A DNA stretch of 64,000 bases from Neobacillus sp. WH10 (GTDB lineage Bacteria > Bacillota > Bacilli > Bacillales > Cytobacillaceae). The stretch spans positions 3,038,001-3,102,000 of the forward strand of contig NZ_CP126110.1 in the NCBI RefSeq assembly GCF_030123405.1, given 5' to 3'. The notes below the pieces were generated by a model. It saw nothing but the letters and a program-made list of their open reading frames with translations. It was not told where the DNA came from and made no database searches. Below are positions 26,106-35,025 of the stretch, piece after piece (position 1 is the stretch's first letter; every line of letters begins with the position of its first letter). The translations under genes were made by a program, and so were the position numbers.

Positions 26106-27476
26106 TCAATTTACTGATCCAACTGCCGAATATTGATTGTGAATGGCATAGGCAGCATCTTTTCCTTGCTGGGCAGCGGTTACGACCATTGCGTCTCCTT
26201 TTCCTTTACCGAATACCACATCACCACAAGCATATATGTTTGGATTGGAAGTCTGGAATGTAGCTTGGTCTACATTTACGACACCCCCATCATGATGTAG
26301 ACCAAATGCCTCAATTAGCTCCAAGTGCCTTGTTTGCCCGATTGCTTTTACCACCGCATCCACAGGAATTACATATTCGGAGCCTTCTATCGCGACTGGT
26401 CTACGGCGGCCATCCTTTTCAGACTCACCGAGCTTCATTTTAATACACTCAATGCCCGTTACCTTTCCACTTTCATTTCCGATAATTCTTTTCGGTGCAG
26501 TTAACCAGCGGAACTCGACACCATCTTGTTTAGCAAATTCGTATTCAAAATCATATGCGGTCATTTCTTCTTCCGTTCTACGGTATAAAATTTTCACGTT
26601 TTCCGCTCCTAAACGGACAGAACATGTCGCACCGTCGATTGCTGTATTCCCTGCACCAATGACAACCACACGCTTGCCAACAAAAGCTTGGGATAATTGC
26701 CCACTTTTTGTTGCCCTAACAAATTCAATCGCATCATAGACTCCGTCTAAGTTTTCACCTTCAACACCTAGGTTCGGAACATGTGCCATTCCAACCGCCA
26801 AAACAACGTTATCGAAATCTTCAGTTATTTCTTTTGCTGAAATATCCCTTCCGACCACCGTGTTCGTTCTGATTTTTACATTCAATTTTTCAACCTGTTC
26901 AACTTCCCAGAAAGAAATCTTTTGCGGTAAACGGAAAGATACAATACCAAAAGTATTTAAACCGCCCGCTTTCTCTGCAGCTTCAAAGATCGTGACATCA
27001 TAGCCTAATCTTGCAAGTTCTCGTGCGGCTGATAATCCGGCAGGTCCGCCTCCAATTACTGCAACCGTCTTGCCGTTTGAAACACCAGATTGAAAAAGTG
27101 ACTGTTCATTTTTGATAGCCCAATCTGTCGCATATCTTTGCAGATTACCGATCATGATTGGTTTCGTTGAATGGTTTAGGACACAAGCTCCTTCACAGAG
27201 CTCTTCTGTAGGACAAACCCTGGCACAGCTGGCTCCAACGGGATTTGAAGCCATAATTGTTTTAGCAGAGCCAAGTAAGTTTCCTGAGGCAATTTTTTTA
27301 ATAAAGGTTGGAATATCGATTCCAGTAGGACATGCTTTTATACATGGGGCATCATAGCAATAGAGGCAACGATTCGATTCTTCAATAGCTTCTTGGTTTG
27401 TTAGTGGTTTTTCTACCTCGAGAAAGTTGTTTTCAAGGTTGGACAAGGAAATACGCTGCATTTTTTCATTCACCAA
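26106..27476 (-). CDS. preT: Dihydropyrimidine dehydrogenase NADH-accepting subunit PreT
   Basis: Passes electrons from NADH to PreA. The 456-residue protein has GltD-like N-terminal Fe-S cysteines (CLYCYDAPCIKACP near residue 38 and CARVCPTEELCEGAC). An FAD-binding GGGPAGLSAARELARLGYDV follows near residue 142, and an NAD(P)-binding GAGNTAIDGA near residue 274. The TTG at 27476 lies 7 bases after AAGGAGG; the next codon is GTG, and either may be used. It is the first gene of the cluster, preceded by a possible cre site at 27522. Confidence 0.93.
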   Translation of the reverse strand: MVNEKMQRISLSNLENNFLEVEKPLTNQEAIEESNRCLYCYDAPCIKACPTGIDIPTFIKKIASGNLLGSAKTIMASNPVGASCARVCPTEELCEGACVLNHSTKPIMIGNLQRYATDWAIKNEQSLFQSGVSNGKTVAVIGGGPAGLSAARELARLGYDVTIFEAAEKAGGLNTFGIVSFRLPQKISFWEVEQVEKLNVKIRTNTVVGRDISAKEITEDFDNVVLAVGMAHVPNLGVEGENLDGVYDAIEFVRATKSGQLSQAFVGKRVVVIGAGNTAIDGATCSVRLGAENVKILYRRTEEEMTAYDFEYEFAKQDGVEFRWLTAPKRIIGNESGKVTGIECIKMKLGESEKDGRRRPVAIEGSEYVIPVDAVVKAIGQTRHLELIEAFGLHHDGGVVNVDQATFQTSNPNIYACGDVVFGKGKGDAMVVTAAQQGKDAAYAIHNQYSAVGSVN

Positions 27477-27521
27477 GAGAAACCCTCCTTCAATTATGAA
27501 TGGATAATATTTCTAAAAAAA

Positions 27522-27535
27522 TGAAAGCGCTTCAA
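27522..27535. promoter_or_regulatory. Candidate cre (CcpA) site upstream of preT
   Basis: TGAAAGCGCTTCAA differs at one position from the cre consensus TGWAARCGYTWNCW. It lies 46 bases upstream of the preT start, a place where CcpA would repress pyrimidine degradation when preferred carbon is present. Confidence 0.5.
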
Positions 27536-28072
27536 TAAATCAAGACTAGTAAATTCACACCACTCCTTTTGGTAATTTACAGAAAATTCCGTATCTTAAT
27601 ATTAATTTTACAGGCCTTTAGTTGGCAATACACCTTACAACTTGTAAAATGATGCAAGCATTTCATTATCCAATATGTAAAAAGATATTTGTTTCATAGG
27701 GTCAATGATGCTAGTTAAAGTAATAGTGTATGCACGAAATTATGTTCTATCGTGAAGACAAAGATTTCTTGTACATTTTTCTGAATACTTTTTCAATTTA
27801 ACACAAAGGTGTAAAAAATAATGTAAAAATATAGCGAACTGTCATATATTCCTACTTACTTTTTATATTCGAACTGAAAAGACACTAATAGGATATAATC
27901 CCTTGAAATATCAATGTTTTTAAATGATACCTACTGTTAAAAATCGGGAATTCCAATGTAGCAATCTTCAAAAAAGAATTCGACATGAATAAATAGCTAT
28001 AGATCTCCCTCTAATATTTTTGAATTGAATTTATTTAGAAAAACTTTAATCGATTCTTTATAAAAATAAGAA

Positions 28073-28105
28073 AAAGTCAGACGGCCATCAAGACTGTCTG
28101 ACTTT
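28073..28105. terminator. Orphan terminator-like hairpin
   Basis: AAAGTCAGAC pairs with GTCTGACTTT, extended inward by GG/CT pairs, with T runs on both strands. No recognised gene ends near it on either strand. Confidence 0.6.
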
Positions 28106-28264
28106 ATTGCTTTATTTACACCAGGAGCATCAACACAGAAAACACACATTTAATATCCCATTGATTAAAAATAATATTCTTTATCAATAATTACTGTTAA
28201 ACAGGCTTATGATAATTTTGCATGGACATACTAATGAAGTGAAAAATGCCAGGGAGGAATTAAT

Positions 28265-28558
28265 TTGCCTAATAATTTTAGTGGTTTTAGCAATGAGGCT
28301 GCCATACAAACAAAAATGGAAAATGCGTGGCTTAATACATGTGGTGCGTGGGAAAATTGCAACCAGGAAACCATTCAATCCTTTCTTTGTCAATGCCTCG
28401 ATAATAATATTGATCCGCAGTACTGCATGAGCTGGGTCGAACAGCATAAGGATCAAATCCCAAATTGGACAGATGTTTCTGAAACATCTCTTGGATGGAT
28501 AAACCAACACACTTCAACTGGTTCAGCTATTTCGGTTAATGAGCAGGATTTAAATTGA
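28265..28558 (+). CDS. Small cysteine-containing protein of unknown function (TTG start)
   Basis: A 97-residue protein with five cysteines in its middle: NTCGAWENCN, then FLCQCL and YCMSW. Aromatic residues (four Trp) flank them. It starts at TTG 28265, placed 7 bases after AGGGAGG; no ATG is available in frame before residue 18. There is no signal peptide or membrane helix. A hairpin follows the stop. The antisense frame of 108 residues lacks a ribosome site. The Cys/Trp spacing could fit a metal site or disulfides, but I assign no family. Confidence 0.65.
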   Translation: MPNNFSGFSNEAAIQTKMENAWLNTCGAWENCNQETIQSFLCQCLDNNIDPQYCMSWVEQHKDQIPNWTDVSETSLGWINQHTSTGSAISVNEQDLN

Positions 28559-28570
28559 TTAATAATGCTG

Positions 28571-28600
28571 AAAAGGGGAGTCCTTTTTTGCCTCCCCTTA
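28571..28600 (+). terminator. Terminator-like hairpin after the small Cys protein gene
   Basis: AAGGGGAG pairs with CTCCCCTT. The T run lies in the loop rather than after the stem, so it is a weak terminator. Confidence 0.5.
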
Positions 28601-28682
28601 AACTTCACAATTTAATTTTAACTTAATAAAGACCAATTCAAATCTTTAGAGCTGTTGAAAAGATGAAGAACGCAAATCAATA

Positions 28683-29270
28683 TTACTTCCCTTCAACTGC
28701 TTCATTCAGTTTAAAAAGGAAACGATAAATTAATTGGAATGCTTCATCAATTGTCATTTCTTCAGTAAAACCCTCAACAAAATTTAAAGCAAAATTCAAA
28801 TTCCATAAACCATCCTCATGACTAAAGATTAAATCAAATTTTGCCTCATCACCATATAAACTTGTATCCAACAGTTCTTTTAATACTTTTTCAAATTTCT
28901 TCTGAAGCTTTAAACCTAACATAACATCATATGTGCCAAAAACATCATCTGCTTCTAATGAAATAGCATCTACATTTACCAAATCAAACCATTTTGATTC
29001 TAAATAAATAAACTCATTTTTATGCTTTTTCAGGTATTCAACTCGTTCAGATAAAAACGCGGATGATTCAATCCTGATCATATTTTCTGTTTCTTTATCA
29101 CAACGTTCAATATATGCATCCTCAAATCGTGTGCTGGCATCTTTCTTCACAAATTGAACGTTCTCAAGAAATTGAAGATTTTTAAGAAAGTCTATCTCTT
29201 CTTCAAATAATATGATTGAGTCATCTTTTTGATTTACTCGTATGTATTGTATAATTTTATCTTTTAACAT
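28683..29270 (-). CDS. Conserved protein of unknown function, 195 aa
   Basis: A soluble, acidic protein with an LKDKIIQYIR start. Its second half holds a well-ordered pattern: DDVFGTYDVMLGLKLQKKFEK, FDLIFSHEDGLWNLNFALNF (each shown in part) and FQLIYRFLFKL. I recall similar proteins of about this length in other Bacillus, sometimes labelled as branched-chain aminotransferase. There is no PLP lysine motif here and I do not support that label. It is transcribed divergently from the TetR gene at 29544. AGGAG lies before the ATG at 29270. Confidence 0.7.
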   Translation of the reverse strand: MLKDKIIQYIRVNQKDDSIILFEEEIDFLKNLQFLENVQFVKKDASTRFEDAYIERCDKETENMIRIESSAFLSERVEYLKKHKNEFIYLESKWFDLVNVDAISLEADDVFGTYDVMLGLKLQKKFEKVLKELLDTSLYGDEAKFDLIFSHEDGLWNLNFALNFVEGFTEEMTIDEAFQLIYRFLFKLNEAVEGK

Positions 29271-29473
29271 GTGAAAATCCTCCTAATATAACTTCATCCA
29301 TTAATATTGAGTTTTTTTTAATAAAAATGCAAATTATTCCTAGAAAAATTCACTATTCGTATCATTAATATTAAAAAAAGAGAAATGACGATAATAGTCA
29401 CCTCCCTTTTGGAAATTAATTTTCCTTAAAATATACTTATTTTTTTAATCCAAAAATCTGAATATTTATGGGT

Positions 29474-29502
29474 TTGTCAAGGTTTCGAAATTAAGGTAGT
29501 AT
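29474..29502 (+). promoter_or_regulatory. Sigma-A-type promoter of the first TetR gene
   Basis: TTGTCA (29474-29479), 17-base spacer, TAGTAT (29497-29502). The perfect palindrome GTATAAATTTATAC (29499-29512) overlaps the -10 and is a plausible operator for self-repression. Confidence 0.6.
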
Positions 29503-29543
29503 AAATTTATACAAGGGGTACAAAACAAACTAAAGGTGATTAA

Positions 29544-30461
29544 ATGTACAATCGGAAACAACATGTCATCAAAATGGCACATCAACTATTTATCGAAAAA
29601 GGTTTCCAGGCAACGTCTATTCAAGACATTCTAGATTATAGTGGGATTTCTAAAGGGACATTTTATAATTATTTTTCATCAAAAAATGAATTATTAATTG
29701 GCATCTATCAAACTATTTACAAGAAACTGGAAATGGATCGGAACGATTTACTTGTTGGCCAAGATCCTGCAAATATTGAGATTTTCATTAAACAAATTGA
29801 AATGCAGATGATTACGAATAGAAAAAACAAACTGATTGCCATTTATGAAGAGGTATTGGCTTCAAATGATGCTGACTTAAAGCAATTTATCCAACAAAAC
29901 CGGTTGAATTCGCTACGGTGGCTATATCGCAGGTTCAATGATATTTTTGGTGAAGATAAGAAACCATACTTGTTAGATTGTGCAATCATGTTTCAGGGCA
30001 TATTGCAGCAAAATGTACAATATAATCGAAGGGCTCATAAATCGGGTGAAAAAATCAGCTCTGTGGTTCGTTATAGCGTTATGCGTTTGATGAAAATGGT
30101 TGAAGAGGTATCAGAATCCGGTGATCAATTGCTAGAACCGGAGCTTTTGGAAAAATGGCTTCCAAACTGTTCGAAGAATAATCATGGGTTTAAAAATCAA
30201 CTTCTCCAGGTATCTGGATCATTACGGAAAGCGATTTCAAAAAATTCACCTATTAAAGGTGAACAAGAAAAATATATTGAACTATTAGAATTTATCCAGG
30301 ATGAATTACTGCATTCAAATAAACCGCGTAAATTTTTAATTGAAAGTGCTCTTTCATCAATGCATGGTTGTTCTTTTTGGAAGAAAGAACTCCAACAGTT
30401 AGAACAGTTGGCGGAAGATTTTTTTATGCAAGTTGAAACAGAAAAAACCCCTAATCAATAA
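29544..30461 (+). CDS. TetR/AcrR-family transcriptional regulator (copy 1)
   Basis: A 305-residue regulator, longer than the usual about 200. The TetR DNA-binding domain is at residues 1-50: AHQLFIEKGFQATSIQDIL, then SGISKGTFYNYFSSKNELL, each shown in part. The remainder is helical, with an unusual C-terminal extension of about 100 residues ending near IESALSSMHGC. It is strongly similar along its whole length to the TetR at 42179-43081. It has its own promoter with a palindrome over the -10, suggesting autorepression. The target is unknown; the divergent 195-aa gene is one candidate. Confidence 0.88.
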   Translation: MYNRKQHVIKMAHQLFIEKGFQATSIQDILDYSGISKGTFYNYFSSKNELLIGIYQTIYKKLEMDRNDLLVGQDPANIEIFIKQIEMQMITNRKNKLIAIYEEVLASNDADLKQFIQQNRLNSLRWLYRRFNDIFGEDKKPYLLDCAIMFQGILQQNVQYNRRAHKSGEKISSVVRYSVMRLMKMVEEVSESGDQLLEPELLEKWLPNCSKNNHGFKNQLLQVSGSLRKAISKNSPIKGEQEKYIELLEFIQDELLHSNKPRKFLIESALSSMHGCSFWKKELQQLEQLAEDFFMQVETEKTPNQ

Positions 30462-30476
30462 CAGATTAGGGGTTTT
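30445..30476 (+). terminator. Terminator of TetR copy 1
   Basis: AACCCCTAATC pairs with GATTAGGGGTT around a 7-base loop, then TTT. The left arm overlaps the last codons of the gene. Confidence 0.85.
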
Positions 30477-30590
30477 GGCTTAGAAAAGGCGCGCAGCGAA
30501 ACAAAACGAATCAGTTAATTAAGTCAAGTGATAATATATTTTTCATTACTTTGAATTTGTGAATTCTAGTTTTGCTTACACCGCCTTTTA

Positions 30591-31076
30591 TTATTCTTTT
30601 TTCAAAAAAGTACTCGGCATGACAACAGCGATGACTTCTCCACGTGCACAAAGGCTATCATTTGCAAAAACTTCTGTCTCCACTTTAAACTTTTTCGGAT
30701 GAATTTCATGGACAGTTCCTATTGCTTTTAATGGTACACCGTGTGGAGTGGGCATTAAAAAGTTAACATTTAATGATGCAGTCACAAACCGTGGGGGCTC
30801 TGCCCCTTCACCTGGTTCATAACCATTCTTTCGATGCAGTGCCAATGCTGCAGAACCTGTTCCATGGCAATCAATTAACGAAGCAATTAACCCGCCATAG
30901 ACAAAACCCGGCAATGCTAAGTGCTCTGGTTCAGGTGAATAAATCGTCACCGTATGCTCCCCTTGCCACCCTGTTCGAAAATGATGACCCATGTCATTTA
31001 ACCGCCCGCAGCCATAACACCAGGCAAAATCCTCAGGATACTCATCTTGAATGGCTTTTACTACCTTTTCTTCCAC
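30591..31076 (-). CDS. PaaI/hotdog-fold thioesterase family protein
   Basis: A 161-residue hotdog-fold protein. The WCYGCGRLNDMGHHFR start, the GFVYGGLIASLIDCHGTGSA helix (shown in part; the usual active-site helix) and ASLNVNFLMPTP strand fit the PaaI-like acyl-CoA thioesterase family. It hydrolyses an acyl-CoA of unknown identity. I start at GTG 31076, six bases after GGGGGA. The frame runs on to an ATG at 31121 that has no ribosome site. It is divergent from pepF. Confidence 0.83.
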   Translation of the reverse strand: MEEKVVKAIQDEYPEDFAWCYGCGRLNDMGHHFRTGWQGEHTVTIYSPEPEHLALPGFVYGGLIASLIDCHGTGSAALALHRKNGYEPGEGAEPPRFVTASLNVNFLMPTPHGVPLKAIGTVHEIHPKKFKVETEVFANDSLCARGEVIAVVMPSTFLKKE

Positions 31077-31165
31077 AGTAACTCCCCCTTTTTCAGAAAA
31101 GTATAACATATTTAGGTTCATATGAGATAATATTTAGTAGTACGAAAAAAATAGGAGGAGATTCG

Positions 31166-32980
31166 ATGGTAAAAATGGTTGAAAAACGCCTTGCTCGCTC
31201 AGAGGTTCCCGAAGATCTTAAATGGAAACTGGATGATCTATTCCCATCAGAAGAAGCTTGGGAAGCTGAACTAGAATTGATAAGCAAAGAAATTGTGCAG
31301 TTTACCAGATTTAAAGGGACATTACATATTGGTTCAAAAGCATTATTAGAATGCTTGTATGCACAAGAACAGCTTACAATGAGAATCATTAAAGCATGGA
31401 CATTTGCAAACCTGAAACAATCCGCAGACGGGACAGATCCAGTAAATCAGGCGAATGCAGCAAAATTTTCTGCCTTGCGCACAAAAAGTATAGCTGCATT
31501 ATCGTTTATTGATTCCGAGATTCTTGCTCTTGAAGATGGAATTATTGAAAAATACCTCGAAGTAGAACCTGGGCTTAAGGAATTCCAGAAATATCTACTA
31601 GAGCTTCTTAAAATGAAAAAACATAAATTATCACCTGAAACAGAAGAAGCACTGGCTGCACTTGGTGATTTGCAAGGTGCGCCCTATCAAATCTATCAAA
31701 TGTCTAAGTTGGCTGATATGGAGTTCTCACCCATTCAGGATGCCGATGGAAAAGAGCTTCCTGTATCGTTTGCCTTGTTTGAGAACCGTTACGAGTTTTC
31801 AGCGAATACGGATGTCCGCAGGAAGGCATATAACTCTTTCGTTTCAACTCTAAAGCAGTACAAAAATACAATGGCCGCAACGTATGCTGCTGAGGTAAAT
31901 AAACAGGTAACCCTTGCACGCTTACGTAATTATGAGTCTGTCACCCACATGCTGCTCAAACCACAGCAGGTCACGCTAGAAATGTACAACAATCAGATCG
32001 ATACTATTTTTACAGAATTGGCGCCGCACATGCGCCGCTTTGCGCAATTAAAGAAAAAGATTTTAGGCCTTGATCAAATACTTTTCTGTGATTTGAAAGC
32101 ACCATTGGATCCGGATTTTAATCCAAAAACAACTTATGAGGATGCGAGATTTGTAATCTTAGAGTCTTTAAAAGTAATGGGTCCAGAGTATTGCAATATT
32201 ATTGAAAGAGGCTTTAATGAAAGATGGGTGGATTTAGCAGATAACGTTGGGAAATCAACAGGCGCATTCTGTTCGAGTCCATTTGGTGCCCATCCTTACA
32301 TTCTTATCACCTGGCAGGATCATATGCGCGGATGTTTCACACTTGCTCATGAATTTGGTCATGCCGGTCATTTCTATCTAGCGAATAAAAATCAGCGGAT
32401 CATGAATGTCCGTCCATCATTGTATTTTATAGAAGCACCATCGACGATGAATGAAATGCTTTTAGGGCAGTATTTGCTTGCTAAAAATGAAAATACACAA
32501 ATGCGCCGTTGGGTTGTTCTACAGCTACTGGGTACGTACTATCATAATTTTGTCACACATCTGCTCGAAGCGGAATATCAACGAAGAGTTTATGCCTTTG
32601 CTGAGGAGGGCAAACCGCTAACAGCTAAAGTTTTTAGTGAAATAACGGGTGCTGTTCTTTCTGAATTCTGGGGAGACACCGTTGAAATTGATGAAGGTGC
32701 AAGCCTAACCTGGATGCGTCAGCCCCACTATTACATGGGATTATATCCATACACCTACTCTGCGGGCTTAACTGCATCGACTGCTGTTGCCCAAATGATT
32801 CAGGAGGAAGGACAGCCAGCCGTGGACCGATGGCTTGAGGTACTTCGTGCCGGCGGAACAATGAAGCCTCTTGAACTTTTAAAACATGCAGGTGTGGATA
32901 TGTCGAAACCAGACCAGATTAGAAAAGCAGTCTCCTATGTCGGTTCCCTTATAGATGAGTTAGAACGTTCTTATGAATAA
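31166..32980 (+). CDS. pepF: Oligoendopeptidase F-type M3 metallopeptidase
   Basis: A 604-residue cytoplasmic zinc peptidase that degrades short peptides. The zinc motif HEFGH is at residues 395-399, with the third ligand glutamate in EAPSTMNEMLL about 27 residues further. The N-terminal half is helical (DLKWKLDDLFPSEEAWEAEL near the start), as in PepF. AGGAGGAG lies 6 bases before the ATG. It is monocistronic with a strong terminator. PepF paralogues are common in Bacillaceae, so the symbol indicates family membership. Confidence 0.9.
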   Translation: MVKMVEKRLARSEVPEDLKWKLDDLFPSEEAWEAELELISKEIVQFTRFKGTLHIGSKALLECLYAQEQLTMRIIKAWTFANLKQSADGTDPVNQANAAKFSALRTKSIAALSFIDSEILALEDGIIEKYLEVEPGLKEFQKYLLELLKMKKHKLSPETEEALAALGDLQGAPYQIYQMSKLADMEFSPIQDADGKELPVSFALFENRYEFSANTDVRRKAYNSFVSTLKQYKNTMAATYAAEVNKQVTLARLRNYESVTHMLLKPQQVTLEMYNNQIDTIFTELAPHMRRFAQLKKKILGLDQILFCDLKAPLDPDFNPKTTYEDARFVILESLKVMGPEYCNIIERGFNERWVDLADNVGKSTGAFCSSPFGAHPYILITWQDHMRGCFTLAHEFGHAGHFYLANKNQRIMNVRPSLYFIEAPSTMNEMLLGQYLLAKNENTQMRRWVVLQLLGTYYHNFVTHLLEAEYQRRVYAFAEEGKPLTAKVFSEITGAVLSEFWGDTVEIDEGASLTWMRQPHYYMGLYPYTYSAGLTASTAVAQMIQEEGQPAVDRWLEVLRAGGTMKPLELLKHAGVDMSKPDQIRKAVSYVGSLIDELERSYE

Positions 32981-32994
32981 TGAATGAATAAAAT

Positions 32995-33044
32995 AGGAGG
33001 AGGTCTCTTGTGCTTAACCGTTTGAGACCTCCTCCTCATTTTTC
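32995..33044 (+). terminator. Terminator of pepF
   Basis: AGGAGGAGGTCTC (32995-33007) pairs with GAGACCTCCTCCT (33024-33036), followed by a T run. Confidence 0.9.
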
Positions 33045-33187
33045 ATTCCTGTATTATAAAAATTATCTTAAATTTACATATTAGGCTTTTTGAAGAATAG
33101 AAACCAATTTTTAGTGAAACTTTTTCTGTTGGTAATCCGTATATTTATCCGAATGTATTAAAGTACAAAGTTGGAAAGGAGATTTTT

Positions 33188-34867
33188 ATGGGAAACATAG
33201 TTTTATTTACGCTGATCATTGGGATTGCTTCTGCCCTCATTCTTATACCGTTTTATAAAAATGACCAGCTAAGTAAGAAAGTAAGTAAACATATAAAGTC
33301 AGGAATAATCATAGCGGTGGTAGTTATATTAATGCCTGCTGTATTTGCCTTCTATTATTTTAGTAATTTTGATAGAAACTTCTCCTCTTTATGGCCGTTA
33401 GCGATCCTGCTAACCGCGGGAGGAGCCGTCCTATCAAAAGGAATGGAAAGAAAGTTAAAAGGCTTTTTATTCTTAGTTAGTATCATCGCGGGAGGCTATT
33501 TCCTAACCGCTTTTATTTTTAACGCTGATGAAAAATATGAAATTGCTAAAATGGATCAAAAAGTGGAAATCAAGACCTTTGATGAAACAGAAACACCTGC
33601 AAGCGTCCCGCCCCAATTTGCGCGGAACAAAATGAAAAAAGCTTTCGGTCAAGTCCCGAATACAAGCTACTACGAGCTTGGAAATTTGCAAATTCAAAAA
33701 GTGAACGGAGAATATATGTATATTGCTCCTGTTGAATTCTCAGGCTTTTTTAAATGGTGGAAAGGGGATCAGACACCAGGCTATTTTTCCTTAAGTGCTA
33801 CCGATTCGTCTGCAAATCCTAAATTCATCAAGTCAGAAATGGTTTTTACACCTTCTTCTTTCTTTAATAAAAATATTGAGCGGCATATGCGCATGAAATA
33901 TCCGAAGAAAATATTCTATGGTGACGTACAATTAGAAATTGATGAAGAGGGAAAACCATTTTATATCCGTTCTTACGGTAAATTTATTTCGGCACGTAAT
34001 GGATTCGATGTTGAAGGTATTGTTGTAGTAGATTCTAAGACAGGCGAAACGAAGGAATATCCTTTAGGATCGGTCCCAGATTTTATTGATGGTGCAGTAT
34101 CACCTGAGGTAGTCAGTCTGCAAAACAGCTACTTTGGGAACTTTGTCCATGGATTTTGGAATAGCAAATTTGGAAAATCAGATGTAAAGCTTCCCTCTGA
34201 TGAAGGTACGGAGGCAAATGTAAGTCCCATTTTTGATGAACAAGGGGTCATGTTTTATTTCACCGATTTCACCAGTCCAAAAGAAGGTGTAGACTCGATG
34301 CTTGGGTACTCATTGACCAACTCAAGAACGGGTGAAGCGACCTATTATACCGGGAACCCTAACCAATCCTACATGGATTCACAAGGAGATTTGCAGATCA
34401 TTGAGAAGAAATTTATTGAAAAGAAATGGCATGGACAAATGCCAATTCTCTATAATTTTTATGGAGAAGCAAGCTGGTTAACACCTGTATTGGATTCAAA
34501 TGGTTTTCTGCAAAATTACTTTATCGTCTCTGCAGCAAATCCGGAAATTTCCGTTTATGGTGTCACTCCAAATGAAGCGCTAAAACAATATAAGACAGCC
34601 TTACAAAGAGGAAAAGGTACAGTCGACGGCAGTTCGAAAGCTGAAGACAAGCAAATATCCGGAACAGTCATAAGAGTCTATAAAGAAAAATCCGGAGATT
34701 TCACAGTTGTTTCATTCCTATTAGACAACCATAAAAATTACCTTATTTCATCTGAAAAAGCCCCGTTAGCGATCTATTTAAAAGAAGGAGATAAAGTAAC
34801 GGTTCGCTACCTGGAAACTGGAGAAGAATTCCTCCCTGCTAAAACAATTGAAATTGAAGGGCTATAA
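33188..34867 (+). CDS. Membrane-anchored protein of unknown function, 559 aa
   Basis: Three to four hydrophobic helices in the first about 115 residues are followed by a long extracytoplasmic-type region rich in beta strands. That region has aromatic repeats such as FSGFFKWWKGDQTPGYFSL and GQMPILYNFYGEASWLTPV. The last about 75 residues (from KQISGTVIRVY, through NYLISSEKAP, to VRYLETGEEF) look like a small OB-fold-type domain. I do not recognise the family. Its start has GGAAAGGAG 7 bases upstream. It has its own terminator, and its neighbours give no functional hint. A role in envelope function is likely from topology alone. Confidence 0.75.
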   Translation: MGNIVLFTLIIGIASALILIPFYKNDQLSKKVSKHIKSGIIIAVVVILMPAVFAFYYFSNFDRNFSSLWPLAILLTAGGAVLSKGMERKLKGFLFLVSIIAGGYFLTAFIFNADEKYEIAKMDQKVEIKTFDETETPASVPPQFARNKMKKAFGQVPNTSYYELGNLQIQKVNGEYMYIAPVEFSGFFKWWKGDQTPGYFSLSATDSSANPKFIKSEMVFTPSSFFNKNIERHMRMKYPKKIFYGDVQLEIDEEGKPFYIRSYGKFISARNGFDVEGIVVVDSKTGETKEYPLGSVPDFIDGAVSPEVVSLQNSYFGNFVHGFWNSKFGKSDVKLPSDEGTEANVSPIFDEQGVMFYFTDFTSPKEGVDSMLGYSLTNSRTGEATYYTGNPNQSYMDSQGDLQIIEKKFIEKKWHGQMPILYNFYGEASWLTPVLDSNGFLQNYFIVSAANPEISVYGVTPNEALKQYKTALQRGKGTVDGSSKAEDKQISGTVIRVYKEKSGDFTVVSFLLDNHKNYLISSEKAPLAIYLKEGDKVTVRYLETGEEFLPAKTIEIEGL

Positions 34868-34890
34868 TTAGGCACTATTCTTTTAATAAC

Positions 34891-34942
34891 AAAAAAAGAT
34901 GAACCGAAACAGTTTTACATGTTTCAGTTCATCCTTTTTTTA
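34891..34942. terminator. Bidirectional terminator between convergent genes
   Basis: GATGAAC and GAAAC (34899-34910) pair with GTTTC and GTTCATC (34921-34933), with A7 before and T8 after the stem. Confidence 0.85.
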
Positions 34943-35025
34943 TTTTATTGAAGTTTTTGCATAGTCGTTTTTGTTCACCACTGCTGATTGAGGTAGTCAC
35001 GGAAATATTAAGCAAGGTTACTACA

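Larger units (their letters stand above)
27477..28264. other. 788-base intergenic region upstream of preT
   Basis: AT-rich. It contains the preT promoter region with a cre candidate (27522-27535) and an unexplained terminator-like hairpin (28073-28105). No ORF with a ribosome site between 27540 and 28250. It could hold a small RNA ending at the hairpin; nothing else is recognisable. Confidence 0.45.

Noticed and set aside
28184..28510. 108-residue minus-strand ORF
   Set aside because: No ribosome site; it is the antisense of the 97-aa gene, which has a good ribosome site.
28683..29270. Branched-chain aminotransferase label
   Set aside because: At 195 residues it lacks the PLP lysine motif and the fold-type IV length.
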